In this document: positions 7,611 to 14,718 of the stretch, piece after piece
How the letters are laid out: each line of letters opens with the position of its first letter
Position numbering within the stretch: the first letter of the stretch is position 1
NCBI GenBank assembly: GCA_964503235.1
Contig: CAZCZJ010000019.1
Span: 1 to 31,485, forward strand
Length of the DNA: 31,485 bases
Direction of reading: 5' to 3'
DNA from: W425 sp964503235
GTDB taxonomy: Bacteria > Chloroflexota > Dehalococcoidia > Dehalococcoidales > RBG-16-60-22
Program-made: the position numbers and the translations under genes
The notes under the pieces: model-generated
Seen by the model: only the letters and a program-made list of their open reading frames with translations
Database searches by the model: none
What the model was told of the DNA's origin: nothing

Positions 7611-8276
7611 TTAAATGGTTTTCCTGCCGCTGACCGGATTGGCAAAGTGGAAGGGACAGATAAATCCGGAAGGATACAGTGTCTCTTCCGGTGCGCCGTC
7701 GGGTTTTAGCTGGGGATTGCGTCGGTAGGGGCGGTTGATGACGATATCGGCGCGCCTTTCCGGTTCGACCCAGCCGATGGTGTAGGGGCAGTGAATAGTC
7801 ATGCACCAGTGCACTTTATAAAGTTTCCAGACGCCGTCCTGCTTTAGGTATTCCACTTCGTAAACACCGTTCATCCATCCCGGGTTGACCTTGCCGCCCT
7901 CGGCGGGGAAAGCGTTGGCTCCGAATCCGTACCACCTTCCCATGGAGGTCAGGCCGTCCGGATTAACATGCACGACCCCGGAAAGCTGCATCACCTGGTG
8001 CAGGAATTCCGGATTTTCCGCATGGGGAGTTTCAATACCTTTTCTCCCGTGGTGAAAGAAGTCCCGGATGTTTTCCTTGCCCACGTAGTGCCCGGCAGCT
8101 ACCAGGAGCGACGTTTCCGGACCATCGGCAAAAAGGTCGATGATATCCTCGGCCATCCAGTGTTCCAGATAAAAACCATAAGCCCTCTGCAGCTTCTTTA
8201 TCTCCTCGATATCTTCCAGGGTCCTGACTTTTTCTTCCAGTACTTTCACCTTGGCTTCCAGCTCTTCTACAGTCAT
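7611..8276 (-). CDS. SnoaL/NTF2-like protein with N-terminal coiled coil (paralogue)
   Basis: The 221-residue paralogue of the protein at 2254-2991 has a short coiled coil (LEAKVKVLEEKVRTLED). It then has IEEIKKLQRAYGFYLEHWMA, a SnoaL-like core including EFLHQVMQLSG and GRWYGFGA, and the C-terminal motif YPSGFICPFHFANPVSGRKT. The start at 8276 is chosen because GAAGGAG lies 6 nt upstream. An in-frame ATG at 8291 lies in the leader without a ribosome binding site. It is the first gene of the main minus-strand unit and has a good promoter (8310-8338). As with its paralogue, an isomerase, dehydratase or cyclase role is possible but not demonstrable. Confidence 0.74.
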   Translation of the reverse strand: MTVEELEAKVKVLEEKVRTLEDIEEIKKLQRAYGFYLEHWMAEDIIDLFADGPETSLLVAAGHYVGKENIRDFFHHGRKGIETPHAENPEFLHQVMQLSGVVHVNPDGLTSMGRWYGFGANAFPAEGGKVNPGWMNGVYEVEYLKQDGVWKLYKVHWCMTIHCPYTIGWVEPERRADIVINRPYRRNPQLKPDGAPEETLYPSGFICPFHFANPVSGRKTI

Positions 8277-8309
8277 GATAGACTCCTTCATCTATTTGAT
8301 ATAACTCCA

Positions 8310-8354
8310 ATTATAGTGCAATCAGAAGCTGCTTTAAAGCCAGGTTACAGTAAC
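8310..8354 (-). promoter_or_regulatory. promoter of the cupin/flavoprotein unit
   Basis: On the minus strand, TTTAAA (8333-8338), 17 nt, TATAAT (8310-8315) gives a sigma-70-type promoter. The expected start is near 8303, about 27 nt before the ATG at 8276. Directly upstream, GTTACAGTAAC (8344-8354) is a perfect 11-bp palindrome that could bind a dimeric regulator. Confidence 0.55.
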
Positions 8355-8435
8355 GAAATATAAAAATAAAAAGGGATTCTCTGAAATACCACCACATGGC
8401 TCGCGAAAGCTGGAATTTTCTATACATCTGGACAG

Positions 8436-8708
8436 TAGATGCTTACCTCTCCCCCTTTATCCCCCTCTCCAAATAAAAAAAACACAGGCATATCACAAGC
8501 TCCATTTGGAGAGGGGGAGTTATTTATAAGAGGGGCTTACGTCCCTCTTTTTAGAGACTCCCCAATAGAAATGTGGGGTGTTTAAGAGGGGTGAAACCAC
8601 TCTTTCTATTCCCTCCCCCTCTCAAACAAATTTAAACATGCCTATAAAATATAAATCTGTTTGAGAGGGGGCCAGGGGGAGAGTATCTGAAATCAACCGG
8701 AATTAAAC
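8436..8708. repeat. MITE-like hairpin repeat, copy R2 (full length, with extra insert)
   Basis: This is the longest copy. Hairpin 1 is a perfect 14-bp inverted repeat (8461-8474 with 8504-8517, CCCCCTCTCCAAAT). A middle hairpin lies at 8528-8549, with two further small hairpins at about 8557-8604. Hairpin 2 is a perfect 14-bp inverted repeat (8615-8628 with 8658-8671, CCCCCTCTCAAACA). The outer ends GATGCTTACCTCTCCCCC and GGGGGAGAGTATC form terminal inverted repeats. It fills most of the gap between the divergent genes at 8276 and 8941. There is no coding capacity. Confidence 0.8.
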
Positions 8709-8728
8709 AGGTTAAAAACGGGTCAAAA

Positions 8729-8796
8729 TTGACTTAGAGTATGGGTTGCGTTATATTGTATAGAAGCAGCGATAAATGACGTAGTACGTTCGCTGC
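8729..8796 (+). promoter_or_regulatory. promoter and leader palindrome of the aldehyde dehydrogenase unit
   Basis: TTGACT (8729-8734), 17 nt, TATATT (8752-8757) is a strong sigma-70-type match. Just downstream, GCAGCG (8766-8771) pairs with CGCTGC (8791-8796) and encloses a perfect 11-nt palindrome, ACGTAGTACGT (8779-8789). This may be an operator or a leader hairpin. The leader would be about 175 nt, unusually long, ending in AAAGGAG before 8941. Apart from R2, this promoter region and A-rich leader, the 8292-8940 gap holds nothing I recognise. Confidence 0.55.
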
Positions 8797-8940
8797 CCTT
8801 TCATTGTCAGGCACCAAAAAAAATTATAGGACTCTGCAGATTAGTTTGTGCTTGCTTAATTTACCTGAAAAACAGCTTCAAATCTTAGATAACAATCGGA
8901 TTTTCCACCGTCGAAAAAAAAAGGATCAAAGGAGTTAAAG

Positions 8941-10431
8941 ATGGCAGTTCTGGAAGAACCCATAAAAGGAATTAAAAACGTAAAGAACTATATCAACGGG
9001 GAGTGGGTCGAATCGAAAGGAGAAATCGTGGATGTGGTCAACCCGGCTACTTACCAGACGATTGGCAGGGTGCCCATCTCGACCAAAGAAGAGATAAATG
9101 CCGCCGTGGAGGCGGCTAAAGCCGCCTTTCCCGACTGGCGGAGAACAACCCCGCTAGCCAGGTCCCGCATCCTCTTCCGGTTAAAGAACCTCCTTGAAGA
9201 AAACTTCGAGGAGGTCAGCCGGATACAAACGCAGGAACACGGCAAGTGCATCGATGAATCGAGGGGAGAGAGCCGGCGCGGGATAGAAAACGTCGAGGTT
9301 GCCTGCGGCATCCCTACGTTGATGCAGGGATATTACTCGGAAGATATAGCTCATGGTATCGATGAGTGGGTTATCCCCACTCCCCTGGGAGTGTTCGGTA
9401 TTATCGGGCCCTTTAATTTCCCCTGGATGATACCGCTCTGGTCGGCCCCTTACGCGTTGGCTACCGGTAACTGTGTCGTTATCAAGCCTTCGAGTGAGGT
9501 GCCGTTCAGCCAGATGAAACTCGCCGAACTCGCTGAAGAGGCCGGTTTTCCACCCGGCGTGTGGAACGTCGTCAACGGTGGCAGGACCGTTGTCAACGGC
9601 ATGCTGGACCATCCGGACATCGTCGGTATTACCTTCGTCGGGTCGACTCCTACGGGCAGGGATGTAATTTATAAAAGGTGCGGTGAGACGGGTAAAAGGG
9701 TTATCGCTCAATGCGGTGCCAAAAATTTTATGACGGTCATGCCCGATTGTGATGTTGAAAGGACCGTAACGGCGATGATGACCTCGTTTTTCGGCAACAC
9801 CGGTCAGCGCTGCCTGTCGGCCGCCAATGCCGTCATCGTCGGTGATGATGATGCGTTCTACAGAGATTTCGTGGACAAGATTGTCGCTCGTACCTCCAAC
9901 ATTAAAGTCGGCTACGGACTCGACGAATCGGTACAAGTGGGACCGCTACGCGATAAAGCCAAAAAGGAAAAAGTCTTAAGATACATAGAAACCGGCATTA
10001 AAGAGGGGGCCAAATTACTGCTGGATGGCAGGAAAGTAAAAATTAACGGTGATTATCCGGATACCTGCTTTTTAGGGCCGACTATTTTTGAAGATGTCAG
10101 GCCCGACTCCAGGGTAGGTTCCGAAGAGATTTTCGGACCGGTGATGAGTATCATGCGTGTTAAAACCCTGGAAGAAGCCATAGAAATCAGCAACGCCAAT
10201 TCATTCGGCAACGGCCACTCCATATTTACATCAAGTGGTAAAAGCGCCCGCGAATATCAATATAATATTCTCAGCGGCAATGTCGGCATTAATATCGGCA
10301 TAGTTGCTCCGATGGCCTTCTTTCCCTTCAGTGGTATGAAGGAATCGTTCTACGGGGTGCTGCATACCCAGGGCAGGGAAGCGGTTCGCTTCTTTACGGA
10401 AAGTAAAGTCATTATTCAAAGGTGGTTTTAA
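8941..10431 (+). CDS. methylmalonate-semialdehyde-dehydrogenase-like CoA-acylating aldehyde dehydrogenase
   Basis: The 496-residue aldehyde dehydrogenase has NYINGEWVES at the start, PFNFPWMIPLW with oxyanion N159, VVIKPS (K182), and catalytic Cys C291 in NTGQRCLS. The GAKN sequence (259-262) replaces the usual general-base Glu motif, as in methylmalonate-semialdehyde dehydrogenases (MmsA/IolA), which form acyl-CoA instead of free acid. The C-terminus (FTESKVIIQRW) also resembles that group, and the length matches. It would oxidise a short or branched aldehyde with NAD+ and CoA. Its stop overlaps the next start (TAATG), so it is coupled to the ferritin-like gene. An AAAGGAG ribosome binding site is present. 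The exact substrate is uncertain. Confidence 0.86.
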   Translation: MAVLEEPIKGIKNVKNYINGEWVESKGEIVDVVNPATYQTIGRVPISTKEEINAAVEAAKAAFPDWRRTTPLARSRILFRLKNLLEENFEEVSRIQTQEHGKCIDESRGESRRGIENVEVACGIPTLMQGYYSEDIAHGIDEWVIPTPLGVFGIIGPFNFPWMIPLWSAPYALATGNCVVIKPSSEVPFSQMKLAELAEEAGFPPGVWNVVNGGRTVVNGMLDHPDIVGITFVGSTPTGRDVIYKRCGETGKRVIAQCGAKNFMTVMPDCDVERTVTAMMTSFFGNTGQRCLSAANAVIVGDDDAFYRDFVDKIVARTSNIKVGYGLDESVQVGPLRDKAKKEKVLRYIETGIKEGAKLLLDGRKVKINGDYPDTCFLGPTIFEDVRPDSRVGSEEIFGPVMSIMRVKTLEEAIEISNANSFGNGHSIFTSSGKSAREYQYNILSGNVGINIGIVAPMAFFPFSGMKESFYGVLHTQGREAVRFFTESKVIIQRWF

Positions 10432-10865
10432 TGGAACTCAATACAGCTTCTTCGGTTATCAGTTTCGCCCGCGAACTTGAAGAGGAGAGCGCCCGGTTTT
10501 ACGAAAGTCTTTCCTCGCAATACCCCGGGGATGAGGAAACGTTTCTCGACTTTGCTAAAGAGAACCGCAAATTCATCAAGCAATTCGAAAACGCCTATTA
10601 CAGCGTTATCAGCGACGCCATCGAGGGGTGCTTTGCTTTTGCCATCAATCCTGACACATATAAACTCAATAATAAACCTGTAGCCGGAGCGGATATCTCT
10701 GAAGCAATTAGGCGGGCTCTGGAAATAGAAGACAGTTTGGTACGGTTTTATAATGATGCTGCCGAGCAATCAAAATCACTGCTTGCCGATGTTCCCCGTG
10801 CTTTTACCCTGATAGCTAAAAAGAGGTCTGGAAGGAAGCAGACACTCGAAAGTATCCGTTATTAA
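10431..10865 (+). CDS. ferritin-like/rubrerythrin-related helical protein lacking His ligands
   Basis: The 144-residue, largely helical protein has two similar helices, LEEESARFYESL and LEIEDSLVRFYNDA, matching the E(x)nRFY(x) pattern of rubrerythrin-like four-helix proteins. It contains no histidine at all, so the ExxH metal ligands of true rubrerythrins are absent. A di-iron site is therefore unlikely or highly altered. The start at 10431 overlaps the aldehyde dehydrogenase stop and has AAAGGTGG 5 nt upstream; a GTG at 10422 is less likely. Translational coupling suggests a role with that dehydrogenase, perhaps structural or regulatory. The fold assignment is tentative. Confidence 0.6.
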   Translation: MELNTASSVISFARELEEESARFYESLSSQYPGDEETFLDFAKENRKFIKQFENAYYSVISDAIEGCFAFAINPDTYKLNNKPVAGADISEAIRRALEIEDSLVRFYNDAAEQSKSLLADVPRAFTLIAKKRSGRKQTLESIRY

Positions 10866-10904
10866 ATCTCTGTAGAATATCGATAGAGAAAAAACAGGGA
10901 AACT

Positions 10905-11888
10905 ATGCGCTATATTATCTACGGGGCAGGCGGCATCGGCAGTATCATGGGGGGGCACCTGTTTCGCACCGGACATGATGTCGTCCTCATCGGCCGAGCC
11001 GGTCATGTCAATGCTATCAATAATAACGGGCTCCGCCTTATCACGCCGACCGGCACTCATGTTTTACAGATACCGTCCGTCACCTCCCCGGAACAGATTG
11101 ACTATCGACCGGATGACGTCGTTTTCCTCTGTATGAAGGGACAGGACACGGAAGCAGCCCTGCAAAATCTGAAAGCGGTAATCGCTGACATCCCTGTCTT
11201 TTGTTTTCAGAACGGGGTACGCAACGAGGAGATAGCGATGAAATACTTCACCGGAGTCTACGGCGTCATGGTGCGGGTCGGTGCCGTATACTTGAAAGAC
11301 GGTGAGGTCATTGCCCGCCGCGACCCGCCCGGGTGGTATATCATCGGACGGTACCCCCAGGGAACCGATGAGCTTACCGAAACCGTAGCCGATGCCCTGC
11401 GAACGGCAGGCTATTTTATCAGGACGGTTAACGATGTCATGCCGTATAAATGGGGTAAGCTCATGGCTAATGTCGGCAACGCCGTCGGTGCTATTACCAG
11501 CTGTAGCTGGCAGGACATGATGCCTATTTTCCGCGCTGTGGGTGAAGAAGCTGCGAAAGTGGTGGAAAAGGCTGGTATTAAATGGATTTCCCAGGAGCAG
11601 GTCGCCAAAGACTGGCCGGAAATCACGGCGCCGCTGCGCGGCCAGCTCAACACGGAGGCCCAGAGCTCAACCTGGCAGAGTCTGGCACGCCATCAGGGCA
11701 GCGTCGAGACCGATTTTCTTAACGGCGAGATAGTACGGGTGGCGAAGAAACTCGGACTAAAAGCGCCGCTCAACGAGAAGCTGGTTGAAATCACCCGGGA
11801 GATGGCGGCAAACCACGAACCACCCGGCAAGTATACTTTAGCCCAGCTGAGTGAAATCCTCGGCCTGGAAGGTAATAATAAATTATAA
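10905..11888 (+). CDS. ketopantoate reductase family (ApbA/PanE-like) oxidoreductase
   Basis: The 327-residue protein has an N-terminal NAD(P) motif GAGGIG (7-12) in MRYIIYGAGGIGSIMGGHL. It also has the family motif YKWGKLMANVGNAVGA with the presumed catalytic Lys, and a C-terminal QSLARHQGSVETDFLNGEIV related to the SMxxDxxxGRxTExDxLNG signature of PanE. Family members reduce 2-ketoacids, classically ketopantoate with NADPH. With no coenzyme A genes near, it may act on a pathway 2-keto or branched intermediate. It follows the ferritin-like gene by 39 bp. Its stop lies only 3 bp from the stop of the converging cupin gene at 11892. A weak AGGGAAA lies upstream. Confidence 0.83.
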   Translation: MRYIIYGAGGIGSIMGGHLFRTGHDVVLIGRAGHVNAINNNGLRLITPTGTHVLQIPSVTSPEQIDYRPDDVVFLCMKGQDTEAALQNLKAVIADIPVFCFQNGVRNEEIAMKYFTGVYGVMVRVGAVYLKDGEVIARRDPPGWYIIGRYPQGTDELTETVADALRTAGYFIRTVNDVMPYKWGKLMANVGNAVGAITSCSWQDMMPIFRAVGEEAAKVVEKAGIKWISQEQVAKDWPEITAPLRGQLNTEAQSSTWQSLARHQGSVETDFLNGEIVRVAKKLGLKAPLNEKLVEITREMAANHEPPGKYTLAQLSEILGLEGNNKL

Positions 11889-11891
11889 ATC

Positions 11892-12779
11892 CTAGTGGTC
11901 GTTGCCGAACGGGTGAATATCCGCCATAATAATCGGCCAGTCCGCTTTCAAGAGACCCCCCGGCCAGTGCGGCAGGAAAGGTGGCGTGACGACGGCGGTC
12001 GATTTTGTAAACGCGTGTCTTTCCTCTTCCTTGCCCAGGCATATCTCGAACTCCGCCCCTAAATCGGTGGGGTCGTCGGGGTCTGTCCCCAGGAAGCACA
12101 TCACCTGCGTCGTGGGATGAGTGTGCGGATTATCGGGGTCCGGGCCGATTCTATAGGGTGCTTTCTTCATGCTTTCATAGAGCATCACGAAGTCGAACCC
12201 CGCCTTCTCTTTGGTAACGACGAACGATATATAGCCGCCCCCATCGTCCCGGTTCAACGGACCGTAATGCCAGGCGCCCTTCCGCGAGAAAGACAGCGGC
12301 ATAACGTATTTCCTGGTATCGGCGCGCCAGCCCACCACCGGGGTCGGTTTGTTATTGGTTTTAAACACTGTCTCTTTATATTGCGGCGCAATTGATATCT
12401 CATAATAGAAAAATCTCTCGTACAGGAAATTAACGGTTGCCGGGAAATGCGGCATGCCCTTGGGGATGGCTACGGCGGTAGTGGTGGTAATCATATGCGT
12501 TTCCAGATTTTCACCCAGGCACAGCTCTACTTCCGCCCCCAACTCACCGATATCGTCCATGTCAGACCCGGCAAACAGCAGCACCTGGTCGAAGTCATGC
12601 ACATGCGGTTTATCGGGATTCTTACCTATTTTCCCCGCCGTCCAGAAAGTCCCGTATTTTATATGGGCGTCTATCCCTAGGTATTTACCGTCCATGACGC
12701 ATTCCTGCCGCAGACCGCCCTGTTCGTATTCTTTAAACTTTAGAGTTTTTACGTGTTTCCCGTATTTTGTCGCTGCCAT
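11892..12779 (-). CDS. two-domain cupin (bicupin)
   Basis: The 295-residue protein holds two cupin units. Unit 1 has H59-V-H61-D-F-D-Q65 and IPKGMPHFP (H111). Unit 2 has H219-T-H221-P-T-T-Q225 and TPPFLPHWP (H271). Both halves share LGAE(V/F)E(L/I)CLG and a T(A)V(A/V) strand, showing internal duplication. Gln replaces the usual Glu in both units. The N-terminus MAATKYGKHV links it to the single cupins at 748-7584. A GGGAG ribosome binding site precedes 12779. It converges with the PanE-like gene with only 3 bp between stops, leaving no room for a terminator. The function is unknown; bicupins include dioxygenases and isomerases. Confidence 0.76.
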   Translation of the reverse strand: MAATKYGKHVKTLKFKEYEQGGLRQECVMDGKYLGIDAHIKYGTFWTAGKIGKNPDKPHVHDFDQVLLFAGSDMDDIGELGAEVELCLGENLETHMITTTTAVAIPKGMPHFPATVNFLYERFFYYEISIAPQYKETVFKTNNKPTPVVGWRADTRKYVMPLSFSRKGAWHYGPLNRDDGGGYISFVVTKEKAGFDFVMLYESMKKAPYRIGPDPDNPHTHPTTQVMCFLGTDPDDPTDLGAEFEICLGKEEERHAFTKSTAVVTPPFLPHWPGGLLKADWPIIMADIHPFGNDH

Positions 12780-12793
12780 TAGCTTAATCTCCC

Positions 12794-12840
12794 TTCATTA
12801 ATATAAACATAATACACGGGGGAACCTCCGTAATACAAAT
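12794..12840 (-). promoter_or_regulatory. bicupin promoter region with operator candidate
   Basis: The imperfect palindrome ACGGgGGaaCCtCCGT (12816-12831) lies within a 24-bp site (12811-12834). That site matches 15 of 24 positions of the one at 1753-1776 and shares TACACG at one end and CGT(G)TAAT or GTAAT at the other. On the minus strand a possible promoter, TTGTAT, 18 nt, TATTAT, spans it. The site could bind the same regulator as the divergent cupin/EthD promoter. Confidence 0.4.
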
Positions 12841-12863
12841 TACTTTTTCATAGGTTTTATCTG

Positions 12864-13090
12864 AATTTGGTTTATGGATGCTTACCTCACCCCTGGCCCC
12901 TCTCCAGCCGAAAACATCGGTGAGACACCGCAATTATAACTGGCTGGAGAGGGGAGTAAGTAAAAGAGGGGGCTTCGTCCCCTCTTAAAAAACACTCCCC
13001 CTCTCAAACAGGCTAAAAAATGAGCATTGAATATATATCTGTTTGAGAGGGGGTCAGGGGGAGAGCATCTTAAATCAACCAAAACTAAAC
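12864..13090. repeat. MITE-like hairpin repeat, copy R3 (reference full-length copy)
   Basis: Hairpin 1 is a 13-bp perfect inverted repeat (12897-12909 with 12942-12954, CCCCTCTCCAGCC). A middle hairpin lies at 12964-12986 (AAGAGGG...CCCTCTT). Hairpin 2 is a 15-bp perfect inverted repeat (12997-13011 with 13039-13053, CCCCCTCTCAAACAG). The outer ends are themselves inverted: TTTGGTTTATGGATGCTTAC on the left, and its imperfect complement ending TTAAATCAACCAAAAC on the right. This gives terminal inverted repeats of about 35-40 bp. It lies in the divergent gap 12780-13326 and has no coding capacity. Confidence 0.82.
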
Positions 13091-13175
13091 CAGACATTTA
13101 TTTAATAATAATTAAGGATGATTCTTGATAACATAACCAATACGGGCTGATTTTATTACGTCTAAATGATATACT

Positions 13176-13209
13176 GGGTAGGTCGGGTTGAAGAAAAAAC
13201 GACCTAACC
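13176..13209. other. stem-loop in the UroD-family upstream region
   Basis: GGGTAGGTCG (13176-13185) and CGACCTAACC (13200-13209) form a 10-bp stem with one G-T pair and a 14-nt A-rich loop. It lies 118 bp before the gene at 13327. It may be an operator, a leader element or a terminator. There is no clear T-tract. Confidence 0.35.
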
Positions 13210-13277
13210 GCCCGAAACGCAGAAAATGAATGGTGGAGTATTATTATATCTTTTATGCTCTACCGCAGGAAACATGG

Positions 13278-13306
13278 TTGAATACTCAATTATGGATTAG
13301 TGTTAT
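13278..13306 (+). promoter_or_regulatory. possible promoter of the UroD-family gene
   Basis: TTGAAT (13278-13283), 17 nt, TGTTAT (13301-13306) gives a moderate sigma-70-type match. Transcription would begin about 14 nt before the ATG at 13327, just leaving room for the AGGAG ribosome binding site. Confidence 0.35.
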
Positions 13307-13326
13307 CTTGAATAAATAGGAGAAAT

Positions 13327-14685
13327 ATGACCATACAACCAAATCAGCCTGAAGACTGGGCGCAGTTGACTCCGGAGCAAAAACGGCAACGGAGGCTGGA
13401 AAATCTGACCAATACAAAAGGGATGAACTTTGCCAGTCCGGAAGCGGAAAAAGCCTACAAGGTAAGGACGCAGCGGATGGTGGACGTCTATAACCTCAGA
13501 GAACCTGACAGGGTCCCGGTAAACCTGCCCGTGGGAAACCTGCCGCTGACGATGGCAGGTCTGAACGCGCACACCGCCATGTACGATTATGAAAAAGCCC
13601 TGGAAGCCACTAATAAATTCAACGAGAAATACGCCGAAGAACTGGAATATTTTGCCGGTCCCTATATCACTCCCGGCCGGGTACTGGAGATTCTCGACTA
13701 TAAAATTTACGCCTGGCCCGGACACGGAATTTCTGAAGATGCCGGTGGTTGGCAGTTCAAGGAAGGCGAATATATGACGGTTGATGAATATGACGAACTG
13801 ATTCGCGACCCTACCGATTTCTGGCTGAGGACTTACCTGCCCCGTGTCTTCGGTATCCTGGAACCTTTGCGGATGATTCAGCCGCTCACCAATATTACGG
13901 AAAGCGTTCATATCGGGCAGTTTATGCCTCTAGCCATGCCGCCGGTACAGGAGATGCTCCAGAAAATGCTGGATGCCGGTAAAGAATATCAGAGGATGGT
14001 GCAGGTAATGATGAAGAGGGGTGGCGGCCTGTCCCGGGGCTTTGTCGGTATGATGATGGGCGGTTTTTGTAAAGCCCCGTTCGATACACTCGGTGATACC
14101 CTCCGGGGAACTCTGGGCATCATGAAAGACATGTTCCGCTGCCCGGATACACTGTTAAAAGCTCTGGACGTGATAGCTGATTTGTCCATTAATACTATTC
14201 TGAAATCGCCGAATATTAATAATATGACCATAGTCATGTACCCGCTTCACAAGGGCGCCGACGGCTGGATGTCGCAGGAGCAGTTCGATACTTTCTACTG
14301 GCCGTCGCTGAAGAAGGTTATGGATGCCTTTATTCAGGAAGGCCTTATCCAGAACCTCTTCGCCGAGGGCGGTTTTAATACCCGCCTCGAAAGCGTTAAT
14401 GTCTTCCCCAAGGGCGCTGTTACCTGGTATTTTGACAGGACGGATATGGCCCGGGCTAAAGAGATACTCGGCGCCAACTGCTGTCTGCAGGGTAATGTAC
14501 CGTCGTCGATGATAGTTACCGGTCAGCCCGAAGAGGTCAAAGAGTATTGCCGTAATCTTATAGAGGTCTGCGGCAAAGGCGGCGGGTACATCCTGGCGGC
14601 GGGTTCGATAGCCGAGAACCCGAAGCTGGAAAACCTCAAAGCAATGGTACAAGCCTCCAACGAATACGGCTATTATAAGAAATAA
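13327..14685 (+). CDS. uroporphyrinogen decarboxylase family protein (methyltransferase-like)
   Basis: The 452-residue protein has the UroD/MtaA-type TIM-barrel look: RVPVNLPVG near the start, a middle QMVQVMMKRG-type region, YPLHKGADGWMSQEQFDTFYWP (H308), LFAEGGFNTRLE (E347), then a GANCCLQGNVP strand with C385 and C386. It ends in a GKGGGYILAAGS segment. In Zn-dependent corrinoid methyltransferases (MtaA, MtbA) an HxC pair and a later Cys bind zinc. Here the HxC position reads FAEGG, so standard zinc binding is not evident. It is longer than housekeeping HemE (about 350 residues) and has no heme genes nearby. A methyl-transfer or other catabolic role is inferred. An AGGAG ribosome binding site precedes the start. 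Confidence 0.78.
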   Translation: MTIQPNQPEDWAQLTPEQKRQRRLENLTNTKGMNFASPEAEKAYKVRTQRMVDVYNLREPDRVPVNLPVGNLPLTMAGLNAHTAMYDYEKALEATNKFNEKYAEELEYFAGPYITPGRVLEILDYKIYAWPGHGISEDAGGWQFKEGEYMTVDEYDELIRDPTDFWLRTYLPRVFGILEPLRMIQPLTNITESVHIGQFMPLAMPPVQEMLQKMLDAGKEYQRMVQVMMKRGGGLSRGFVGMMMGGFCKAPFDTLGDTLRGTLGIMKDMFRCPDTLLKALDVIADLSINTILKSPNINNMTIVMYPLHKGADGWMSQEQFDTFYWPSLKKVMDAFIQEGLIQNLFAEGGFNTRLESVNVFPKGAVTWYFDRTDMARAKEILGANCCLQGNVPSSMIVTGQPEEVKEYCRNLIEVCGKGGGYILAAGSIAENPKLENLKAMVQASNEYGYYKK

Positions 14686-14718
14686 AAACCCTAAACTGTT
14701 TATCGGACGTTAGATAGA

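Noticed and set aside
8436..8708. CRISPR-like array
   Set aside because: The repeated blocks are inverted hairpin arms, not direct repeats with uniform spacers, and no cas gene is present.
14155..14652. Minus-strand open frame within the UroD-family gene
   Set aside because: It is antisense to a well-supported coding sequence, without a recognisable domain.
13327..14685. Housekeeping HemE
   Set aside because: The protein is about 100 residues too long, lacks the typical HemE N-terminal motif, and no heme biosynthesis genes are nearby.
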